From NCBI GenBank assembly GCA_016764415.1, contig JAESRY010000157.1:1-6018 (forward strand): a stretch of DNA of 6,018 nt, written 5' to 3'. The position numbers were made by a program, and so were the translations under genes. Under the pieces are notes generated by a model. That model did not search any database. It saw nothing but the letters and a program-made list of their open reading frames with translations, and was not told the DNA's origin. Source of the DNA: Cycloclasticus sp. (GTDB taxonomy: Bacteria; Pseudomonadota; Gammaproteobacteria; Methylococcales; Cycloclasticaceae). Every line of letters starts with the position of its first letter. Within the stretch, counting starts at the first letter, position 1. Shown here piece after piece: positions 1-4,630 of the stretch.

Positions 1-861
1 ATTACGCGATGCAAAACCAAATGTTCGACCTTTATATTCCCGCACAATTTTCGCTATATCTGTTCCACCAGTGGCATTTATTGCACGTTTCATACCTGCA
101 GCGCCATGGTTATAGGCCGTTAACGCTAATGGCCAAGTACCCGTTATCTCATGATTATTTTTTAACAATAAACCTGCAGCTTTGGTGGCAAAAAACGGGT
201 CTAAGCGTTCGTCTACTACGTGGTCAATACGCATAAAACGTCGCCCTGTTGGCCGCGTAAATTGCCATAAGCCTGCCGCACCCGCGTGCGAGCGGGCGCT
301 CGACGTAAACGATGATTCAACATGGGGCAGCGATGCCAATTCTTGCGGTAAACCCAACGCTTTAAATTCTTTTTTGATGAATGGTAACCAGCGCCCAGAA
401 CGAACAATGCCTTGCTTGAAACGATCGGCCTGCCCTAATTGAAAACGTAAACGACTGGCTGCAGATTTGAAGGCCTTACCCTTTGTTCCTTTTGGCCATA
501 ACGCCTTAACACGCCGATAACGTGCACTACCCAATCGCTTATTTGGGTTGTTAGCTAAATACAATAAAATTTGTTTATAGTATTTTTTCTTTCGTTTAAC
601 GGCTTTTTGGCGCGTTTTATAACTGGTGCCTGGAGCAAAGGATAAGCGCTCATAAATAACATTTAAGCGTTCGTTATCATGAATAAAACCTTCACTGGTG
701 GTTACTTCGGTATAAACCTTCAACCAAAAATTTACGTCCTTTTGTAAAACACTGGGCAAAGGAAATTGCGCATTATCGCGAGCCGATGAGATGCTCGGTA
801 GCGCGACTAACATTAAGCCTATAAAAAGCACTTTTGAAACTGTTTTTATCAACGTAAACAT
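1..861 (-). CDS. Exported MltD-like lytic murein transglycosylase (SLT domain), 3' end cut by window edge
   Basis: Read from ATG at 861 down through base 1 without a stop, giving 287 residues; the C-terminus lies outside. Residues 1-27 look like a Sec signal peptide (basic start, hydrophobic core VLFIGLMLVALP, then SISSA before RDN). There is no lipobox cysteine, so signal peptidase I cleavage and a periplasmic enzyme are expected, unlike lipoprotein E. coli MltD. A very basic linker (KRKKKYYK, about 89-96) precedes the family-1 SLT domain from about 150. This carries LPHVESSF with the predicted catalytic Glu182, the GAAGLWQF motif at 194-201 and AYNHGAAGM around 249-257. Such enzymes cleave the MurNAc-GlcNAc bond of peptidoglycan, leaving 1,6-anhydroMurNAc. 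MltD relatives often end in LysM repeats, but that part is not visible. The gene starts 6 bases after the upstream SLT lipoprotein gene, so co-transcription is likely. An AGGA lies one base before the ATG, closer than usual. Family assignment is confident; the exact MltD name is inference. Confidence 0.9.
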   Translation of the reverse strand, partial: MFTLIKTVSKVLFIGLMLVALPSISSARDNAQFPLPSVLQKDVNFWLKVYTEVTTSEGFIHDNERLNVIYERLSFAPGTSYKTRQKAVKRKKKYYKQILLYLANNPNKRLGSARYRRVKALWPKGTKGKAFKSAASRLRFQLGQADRFKQGIVRSGRWLPFIKKEFKALGLPQELASLPHVESSFTSSARSHAGAAGLWQFTRPTGRRFMRIDHVVDERLDPFFATKAAGLLLKNNHEITGTWPLALTAYNHGAAGMKRAINATGGTDIAKIVREYKGRTFGFASRN

Positions 862-867
862 GTCCTA

Positions 868-1476
868 TTAGAAAGGCCAAATAGACCAGCCAGAATCTAA
901 GCTAGATTCGCAGCCTCTTAATTGCGCAGCATAACGTTTGGCTTCGTCACCCACTCTTTTAGCCACGCGTTGCAACCACGGCTTGGCTAAATAGGTGCCT
1001 CGGCTATAACCACCATGCCCTTCGTGATACGCAAGGTATTGCTTCTCTGCGTTCCACTTTGAAACACCCAACTTTCGTTGCGTAACGTTGGTATACCAAC
1101 CAATAAAATCAACCGCATCGGCAAAGTCATCACGGTCTGCACCTGAGTTACCCGTGGATTTCATGTAGTCGTCCCATGTTCCATCCTGCGCTTGACTGTA
1201 ACCATACGCCGAAGAGGAACGCGGCAATGGCACAATGCCCAGAAACCAATCTCGGGCTGGTCGAACATCCGATTGAAAATGTGACTCTTGATGCATAATC
1301 GCCATTTGCACTGCGACAGGCGTACCCCACTTTTTCTGCGCTGCTAGCGCATCAGCGTACCAACCCTCTTTTTCTTGAAAAATTGAGCACACACTGCTTT
1401 GATTACGTGGGGGTGTAGTGGCACACGCTGACATTAGCAGTACCAAGCAAAGGGTAATAAAGAGCCTAATGTCCAT
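868..1476 (-). CDS. Lipoprotein with lytic-transglycosylase-like (SLT) domain
   Basis: 202 residues from the chosen ATG at 1476. The N-terminus MDIRLFITLCLVLLMSAC is a lipoprotein signal with Cys18 as the likely lipidated residue; ATT follows, with no Asp at +2, so outer-membrane sorting is expected. The mature part has a lysozyme-like transglycosylase signature: MHQESHF with candidate catalytic Glu64, then AYGYSQAQDGTWDDY, and near the end AYHEGHGGY. This matches, from memory, the small SLT-like lipoproteins (Pfam SLT_4 type) of gammaproteobacteria. The likely role is cleavage or remodelling of peptidoglycan from the outer-membrane side; the substrate is inferred. The start overlaps the last 11 bases of the upstream gene, which suggests translational coupling. 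An in-frame ATG at 1497 (seven residues longer) is a real alternative: AAGGA abuts the 1476 ATG directly, while GGGA sits 3 bases before 1497. A TTG at 1512 is less likely. The next gene downstream is a second transglycosylase. Confidence 0.85.
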   Translation of the reverse strand: MDIRLFITLCLVLLMSACATTPPRNQSSVCSIFQEKEGWYADALAAQKKWGTPVAVQMAIMHQESHFQSDVRPARDWFLGIVPLPRSSSAYGYSQAQDGTWDDYMKSTGNSGADRDDFADAVDFIGWYTNVTQRKLGVSKWNAEKQYLAYHEGHGGYSRGTYLAKPWLQRVAKRVGDEAKRYAAQLRGCESSLDSGWSIWPF

Positions 1477-1975
1477 TCCTTGATTTTTCCCAAGCATCAA
1501 TCCCAAGCACAAACTTCTTTGCCGCCTGTTCTAGCAAAGCTAAAAACTGAGCATTTTCATTCTTTTTAACCGATTCCCAAGCGCGCTTTATAACCGCGTC
1601 TGACTCTGCCGAAACACCTTCAGCAATCACCTGTTGATACGCTCTATTTAACGCGCTAATCATCGTCGGCATATCATTTTTTGGCACATTGCCTTCTGTT
1701 AAGACCATCATGCAAGCTGCTTCTGCTGCATTTTGCAACGACTCTTCGCTCGGCATTCCATTCATCACCAGCCACTCATCCACGTAGTAACTTTTCAAAC
1801 TGTCAACCATGTGTATCAAGCACAACATGCTCGGCAAATCTTGCAATAACGTTGGGTCACCACGACTGGCCGCTAGCTCAGCAGACACCTTCAGTGAAGG
1901 AGCTACAATCATTTGGTACTCCTCTGGACTCAGCCAGTCAGGTTGACTCTGTTTTATATTATTCACATTAGGCAT
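1466..1975 (-). CDS. Uncharacterised 169-residue soluble protein, first gene of the transglycosylase cluster
   Basis: I do not recognise this family. The ATG at 1975 is the only reasonable start, because an in-frame TGA (minus strand) lies three codons upstream. The protein has no signal peptide, membrane segment or metal-binding motif. It looks mostly alpha-helical and is rich in Ala, Glu and Met. Noticeable pieces are LSPEEYQMIV near residues 15-24, a CLIHMVDSLKSYYVDEWL stretch around 52-69, and an Ala-rich helix AAEAACMMVL around 83-92. The C-terminus (LEQAAKKFVLGIDAWEKSRNGH) is amphipathic and basic. Its stop lies 11 bases inside the following SLT lipoprotein gene, so the two are almost certainly translated from one mRNA. 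No strong Shine-Dalgarno precedes the start. The coding frame is believable from its overlap and even composition, but any function, including a regulatory or chaperone role for the downstream enzymes, would be a guess. Confidence 0.75.
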   Translation of the reverse strand: MPNVNNIKQSQPDWLSPEEYQMIVAPSLKVSAELAASRGDPTLLQDLPSMLCLIHMVDSLKSYYVDEWLVMNGMPSEESLQNAAEAACMMVLTEGNVPKNDMPTMISALNRAYQQVIAEGVSAESDAVIKRAWESVKKNENAQFLALLEQAAKKFVLGIDAWEKSRNGH

Positions 1976-1986
1976 ATAAATTCAGC

Positions 1987-2017
1987 TTGCACTCACCTTG
2001 ATTTACTTTATTATACT
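1987..2017 (+). promoter_or_regulatory. Possible promoter for the repeat lipoprotein gene
   Basis: TATACT at 2012-2017 matches the sigma-70 -10 box at five of six bases. The best -35 candidate is TTGCAC at 1987-1992, only three of six matches and with a long 19-base spacer, so it is weak. Transcription would begin near 2024, giving a leader of about 55 bases before the ATG at 2080. The -10 overlaps that of the divergent operon, so the two promoters probably compete. Confidence 0.35.
2010..2015 (-). promoter_or_regulatory. Predicted -10 box for the minus-strand transglycosylase cluster
   Basis: On the minus strand these bases read TATAAT, a perfect sigma-70 -10 hexamer, 34 bases upstream of the ATG at 1975. 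The implied leader is about 28 bases. The -35 region at 17-base spacing (2033-2038, TGAATG on the minus strand) is poor, so an activator or an extended contact may be needed. The box overlaps the plus-strand -10 candidate at 2012-2017. Confidence 0.45.
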
Positions 2018-2044
2018 GGATGAATCGTTACACATTCAGTATAA
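2011..2044. repeat. Imperfect inverted repeat in the divergent promoter region
   Basis: TTATACTG at 2011-2018 is the exact reverse complement of CAGTATAA at 2037-2044. Inside it TGAAT (2021-2025) pairs with ATTCA (2034-2038), so TTATACTGAAT in one arm matches the other arm with a few extra bases bulged on the left. The loop is CGTTACAC. Each arm contains TATACT in outward-facing orientation. It may be an operator for both promoters, or a chance result of two AT-rich -10 elements. Confidence 0.5.
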
Positions 2045-2069
2045 CGGGCTCGATCATTAGAGAAAAATC

Positions 2070-2075
2070 AGGAGA
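2070..2075 (+). promoter_or_regulatory. Shine-Dalgarno site that fixes the lipoprotein start at 2080
   Basis: AGGAG lies just before an A-run and the ATG at 2080, at near-ideal spacing. An in-frame ATG at 2020 exists but has no comparable site and would add 20 polar residues in front of the lipoprotein signal peptide. The later start is therefore preferred. Confidence 0.8.
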
Positions 2076-2079
2076 AAAA

Positions 2080-2439
2080 ATGAAGTATTCAACATTATTA
2101 ATAACTTTACTTATTTCAAGTGTACTATTTTTAACCGGTTGTGGTGACGCAGAAAAAGCGACCTCCAGTACCGAAGAGACAAGCAGCAGTGTCGCAAATT
2201 CTACCGACGAAGTAACCAGCGATGCAGCTAACGCACCATCTGGTACTACCAGTAACATGATTGACTCTACAAAAGAAATGGCAAGCGATGCAGCTGATGC
2301 AACATCAGAGGCTGCTGGCAATATGATTGACTCTGCAAAAGAAATGGCAAGCGATGCAGCTGATGCAACATCGGAAGCTGCTTCGGATACCGTAGATGCT
2401 ACAGACAAAGCGGTCTCAGATATGACAGATGGGCTTTAA
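2080..2439 (+). CDS. Small acidic lipoprotein with 22-residue helical repeats
   Basis: 119 residues. Residues 1-20 form a lipoprotein signal peptide (MKYS, a hydrophobic stretch, then the lipobox LTGC), with Cys21 lipidated. Gly-Asp follow, and Gly at +2 argues for outer-membrane sorting. The mature part has no hydrophobic core, is rich in Ala, Ser, Thr, Asp and Glu, and is built from 22-residue units: residues 37-58 (diverged), 59-80 and 81-102 (near-identical, core KEMASDAADATSEAA), and a partial unit at 103-119. Each unit splits into two 11-residue halves, a hendecad pattern like that of LEA-type or coiled-coil proteins, suggesting a long amphipathic helix that may be disordered until it binds a partner or surface. 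No enzyme motif is present, so the function is unknown. A structural or stress-linked envelope role would be inference. The gene has its own terminator and is divergent from the transglycosylase cluster. The sequence after its stop may be a decayed extension of the same repeat. Confidence 0.85.
   Translation: MKYSTLLITLLISSVLFLTGCGDAEKATSSTEETSSSVANSTDEVTSDAANAPSGTTSNMIDSTKEMASDAADATSEAAGNMIDSAKEMASDAADATSEAASDTVDATDKAVSDMTDGL
2188..2385 (+). repeat. 66-base tandem repeats encoding 22-residue units
   Basis: Units at 2254-2319 and 2320-2385 match at 59 of 66 bases by my hand alignment; three of the seven differences are in the last codon. A preceding unit at 2188-2253 is much more diverged but keeps the pattern S-T-D/K-E-x-x-S-D-A-A. 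A partial fourth unit follows at 2386-2436. The near-identity of the middle pair points to a recent duplication or to gene-conversion upkeep. Confidence 0.85.
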
Positions 2440-2532
2440 AAATAGCGATCACACGCGATTCACTCCGCTGAAAAATCGCCAAGAAATCTTCGTGATGAAG
2501 CTAAAAGCGCGATGGATAGTTTAACTAACTAA
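2440..2532 (+). pseudogene. Possible decayed C-terminal extension of the repeat lipoprotein
   Basis: After the TAA at 2437-2439 the same frame meets TAG at 2443, then stays open to TAA at 2530-2532. It encodes a tail ending RDEAKSAMDSLTN, which is helical and similar in tone to the lipoprotein. It keeps the 66-base phase: isoleucine at 2458 sits exactly two units after the isoleucine at 2326, and Ser, Ala, Asp and Ala also coincide. Similarity is weak, about five of 22 positions, so this may be chance; otherwise the region is plain 3' untranslated leader to the terminator. A weak GCGATT/AATCGC hairpin (2455-2479) is also present. Confidence 0.3.
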
Positions 2533-2540
2533 ATTTAGTT
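2527..2540. repeat. Perfect 14-base AT-rich palindrome
   Basis: AACTAAATTTAGTT equals its own reverse complement. It lies 9 bases before the terminator stem and spans the second in-frame TAA. It could be a protein-binding site or an mRNA 3' element, or simply chance in AT-rich DNA. Confidence 0.4.
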
Positions 2541-2549
2541 CTAAATGAG

Positions 2550-2575
2550 AAGCCCCCTATCTAGGGGCTTTTTTA
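2550..2575 (+). terminator. Intrinsic terminator of the repeat lipoprotein gene
   Basis: AAGCCCC (2550-2556) pairs with GGGGCTT (2564-2570) around a 7-base loop, and the stem runs into a T tract ending at 2574. This is a classic rho-independent terminator on the plus strand, about 110 bases after the lipoprotein stop. Confidence 0.9.
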
Positions 2576-2607
2576 TGCCTGTCTAAATAATATAAATTTC
2601 AGCCAAT

Positions 2608-2629
2608 AAAAAACCCCTGAAATCAGGGG
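2608..2629 (-). terminator. Intrinsic terminator of ssb
   Basis: On the minus strand CCCCTGA and TCAGGGG form the stem, with a small loop that probably opens to four bases, followed by six T residues (the A run at 2608-2613). It lies about 40 bases after the ssb stop. The opposite side has no T tract, so it works for the minus strand only. With the terminator at 2550-2575 it insulates the converging transcription units. Confidence 0.9.
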
Positions 2630-2669
2630 CTTAAAGGTTAATACTTTACTTTATAGTCTAAGGTGCTTT

Positions 2670-3137
2670 TTAAAAAGGAATATCGTCATCAAAATCATCC
2701 ATAGGCGCTGTTGGCTGCTTTGGTGCTCCTGCAAAATTACTCGGTTGTTGTGGTTTTGATTGTGAACTTGCTGGCGAAAACTCAGCTGAACCGCCGCCTC
2801 GGCTATCTAGCATTTGCATGGTGCTAGCTTTAATTTCCGTTGTATAGCGATCTTGGCCACTTTGGTCTTGCCATTTACGCGTTTGTAACGAGCCTTCTAC
2901 GTAAATTTTTGAGCCTTTTTTAAGGTATTCGCCTACAACTTCAGCCAAACGATTAAAGAATACAACGCGGTGCCATTCAGTTTGCTCTTTTTGTTCGCCG
3001 GTACTTTTGTCTTTCCACGATTCTGACGTAGCCACCGTTATATTTGCTACCGCGCCGCCACTAGGCATGTAACGAATTTCTGGATCTTTGCCCAAGTTAC
3101 CCACTAAAATTACTTTATTTACGCCTCTACTAGCCAT
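2670..3137 (-). CDS. ssb: Single-stranded DNA-binding protein SSB
   Basis: 155 residues, beginning [20 protein letters not shown] and ending DDFDDDIPF. It binds single-stranded DNA as a tetramer during replication, recombination and repair, and recruits partner proteins through its C-terminal tip. The OB-fold covers about residues 1-110, with aromatic residues in [18 protein letters not shown] and RKWQDQ that match the DNA-contact positions of E. coli SSB. A Gly/Ser/Gln/Pro-rich linker (about 113-146) leads to the conserved acidic tip. The length is somewhat below the 178 of E. coli SSB because the linker is shorter. The ATG at 3137 is chosen because GGAG sits 6 bases upstream and the product then starts as the family does; a TTG four codons earlier is not needed. 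The gene follows the YajR-like transporter gene by 45 bases on the same strand, so read-through from it is likely, though a separate promoter inside the transporter gene cannot be excluded. Its terminator lies just downstream. Confidence 0.97.
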   Translation of the reverse strand: MASRGVNKVILVGNLGKDPEIRYMPSGGAVANITVATSESWKDKSTGEQKEQTEWHRVVFFNRLAEVVGEYLKKGSKIYVEGSLQTRKWQDQSGQDRYTTEIKASTMQMLDSRGGGSAEFSPASSQSKPQQPSNFAGAPKQPTAPMDDFDDDIPF

Positions 3138-3157
3138 ATCGAACTCCAATTAATCGT

Positions 3158-3170
3158 GCCCCAGCAGGGC
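3158..3170 (-). other. Small hairpin between the transporter gene and ssb
   Basis: GCCC (3158-3161) pairs with GGGC (3167-3170) around a 5-base loop in the 45-base gap. On the minus strand it has no following T tract, so it is not an intrinsic terminator for the transporter gene. It might affect mRNA processing or ssb translation, or be insignificant. Confidence 0.3.
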
Positions 3171-3182
3171 GTTTGTTTGTTT

Positions 3183-4562
3183 TTAAGAAAGAATCGCATC
3201 CACGGCGCTTTCATCTAATAAGTCATTATCCACTTTTAAATAAGCGGTTGAATCATCAGCTGATAGCCCTACATCTAACACGCCTTTTACAGCCAATAGC
3301 TTATCAGTTATTTGTTTTGCTTGCTCAGCCGATTGGATGTCTACGTGTTTCAATAAACTACTCATATGGCGTGGTGACTGCATACTAAACGCAATAATAA
3401 ACCAAACAAATAAAACAGCCGCGCACAGCAAGAATACTTCTGATAAACCGACAGCATCCCACACATAACCGCCTAACAGCCCGCCACAAAAAGCGCCAAA
3501 GAACTGCGCGCTTGAATACACGCCCATTGCCGTTCCTTTACCGCCGGCAAAAGCGATTTTTGAAATCAACGAAGGTAAGGTAGCTTCCAATAAATTAAAC
3601 GCCGTAAAAAATAGCCATAACATGAAAAGCATGCCCCACAGCTGACCGCTAAAGAAATACATCCCAACGCAGGCTGCCGACAACGTACCCACTGCGCCTA
3701 CAAAAATTACTTTCATCTTACGTTTCTTTTCCGCAATGATAATAAAAGGCACCATCGCTGCCACGGATAAAGCCAGTACCGGTAAATACACCATCCAGTG
3801 ATCTTCAGCCGCAATACCTAACTTTCCACGTAGCAATAATGGCAACACCACAAACATCGCTGTCATCACTAGGTGCAAACAAAAAATACCTACATCTAAA
3901 CGTAATAATTGCCCGTCTTTTAACACCTTACCCATCAATGCGGGAATGGGCTCAGCATCTTTGTGCACGGTTAATTTAGCGGGCTGCGGCACCACTTTAT
4001 GCAGAATAACAATGCCGAAGGATGCCAATATGGCAGTAAACCAGAATATACCGGACAAGCCGACGATTGATGCCAGAATAGGTCCCAACACCATCGCAAT
4101 ACCGAACGACAGTCCGATGCTGATGCCGATAGTCCCCATTATTTTTGTACGATTTTGCTCCAACGTTAAATCTGCCGCCAACGCCATCACTGCAGCCGCA
4201 ACCGCACCACTGCCTTGTAACGCTCGCCCAGCAATAATGCCGTATATCGTGGTCGACATAGCCGCTACCACGCTACCTGCTATAAACAACAACAAACCAA
4301 TCGTAATGATTCTCTTTCGGCCAAAACGGTCTGACATTAAGCCAAACGGAATTTGTAATAGAGCCTGAGTCAGGCCATAAACACTAATCGCTAGCCCCAG
4401 CAACAAAGGTGTCATGCCGTCTAAGTGCTCGGTATAAAGCGACATCACAGGCAAAATCATGAACAAGCCCAACATGCGCATAGAGAAAATACCTGCTAAG
4501 CCGATGCTTGCACGTTTTTCTTGTTCGCTCATGGTAGATGTTTGGCCTGAAGAATCAGCCAT
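3183..4562 (-). CDS. YajR-like major facilitator transporter with C-terminal YAM domain
   Basis: 459 residues from the ATG at 4562 (E. coli YajR is about 454). After a short polar N-terminus the protein shows the family stretch FSMRMLGLFMILPV at 26-39. The MFS motif A, GLMSDRFGRKR, lies at 74-84 between transmembrane helices 2 and 3. GRALQGSGAVAAAV and a glycine-rich GISIGLSFGIAMVLGP follow in helices 4 and 5, and about twelve hydrophobic segments are seen in all, ending near 385. From about 400 to the end is a soluble ferredoxin-like domain (HVDIQSAEQAKQITDKLLAV onward) matching the YAM domain of YajR. It is an inner-membrane, presumably proton-coupled exporter; the YajR substrate is not firmly known, so drug efflux should not be assumed. 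The start at 4562 has only a weak ribosome site; the ATG at 4532 is a possible later start, and the frame also stays open upstream into the uvrA leader. The gene lies between uvrA (divergent) and ssb (same strand). Confidence 0.93.
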   Translation of the reverse strand: MADSSGQTSTMSEQEKRASIGLAGIFSMRMLGLFMILPVMSLYTEHLDGMTPLLLGLAISVYGLTQALLQIPFGLMSDRFGRKRIITIGLLLFIAGSVVAAMSTTIYGIIAGRALQGSGAVAAAVMALAADLTLEQNRTKIMGTIGISIGLSFGIAMVLGPILASIVGLSGIFWFTAILASFGIVILHKVVPQPAKLTVHKDAEPIPALMGKVLKDGQLLRLDVGIFCLHLVMTAMFVVLPLLLRGKLGIAAEDHWMVYLPVLALSVAAMVPFIIIAEKKRKMKVIFVGAVGTLSAACVGMYFFSGQLWGMLFMLWLFFTAFNLLEATLPSLISKIAFAGGKGTAMGVYSSAQFFGAFCGGLLGGYVWDAVGLSEVFLLCAAVLFVWFIIAFSMQSPRHMSSLLKHVDIQSAEQAKQITDKLLAVKGVLDVGLSADDSTAYLKVDNDLLDESAVDAILS

Positions 4563-4569
4563 AATTACT

Positions 4570-4599
4570 TTGCCTAGTCCTTTAAAAGGGGGGTATATT
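4570..4599 (+). promoter_or_regulatory. Predicted sigma-70 promoter of uvrA
   Basis: TTGCCT at 4570-4575 (four of six to TTGACA) and TATATT at 4594-4599 (five of six to TATAAT) are separated by 18 bases. Transcription would start near 4606, giving a leader of about 25 bases before the uvrA ATG. A run of six G (4588-4593) lies inside the spacer next to the -10. No complete LexA box is seen; there is only a CTGT half-site on the minus strand. Confidence 0.5.
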
Positions 4600-4630
4600 A
4601 ACAGGTTTCGCGAATTAACTAGAGACGTAA

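Noticed and set aside
9..442. Two overlapping plus-strand frames at the window start
   Set aside because: Both are antisense to the MltD-like gene, whose SLT motifs are clear, and neither shows a recognisable domain or start signal.
2020..2079. Earlier ATG at 2020 as the lipoprotein start
   Set aside because: It overlaps the predicted transcription start region and the inverted repeat, lacks a ribosome site, and would put a polar extension before the signal peptide.
2254..2385. Tandem repeats considered as a CRISPR-like or mobile repeat array
   Set aside because: The copies are directly adjacent with no spacers, keep the reading frame and are explained by repeated protein units.
2028..2408. 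Open frame on the minus strand opposite the repeat lipoprotein
   Set aside because: It is the antisense shadow of the biased, repetitive lipoprotein codons; it has no ribosome site and runs through the promoter region.
3158..3182. Hairpin plus T-rich stretch read as a plus-strand terminator
   Set aside because: The stem is only four pairs, the T stretch is interrupted by G, and no plus-strand gene ends here.
3946..4368. 140-codon plus-strand frame inside the transporter gene
   Set aside because: It lies fully antisense to a well-supported membrane protein, and its composition reflects complementary hydrophobic codons.
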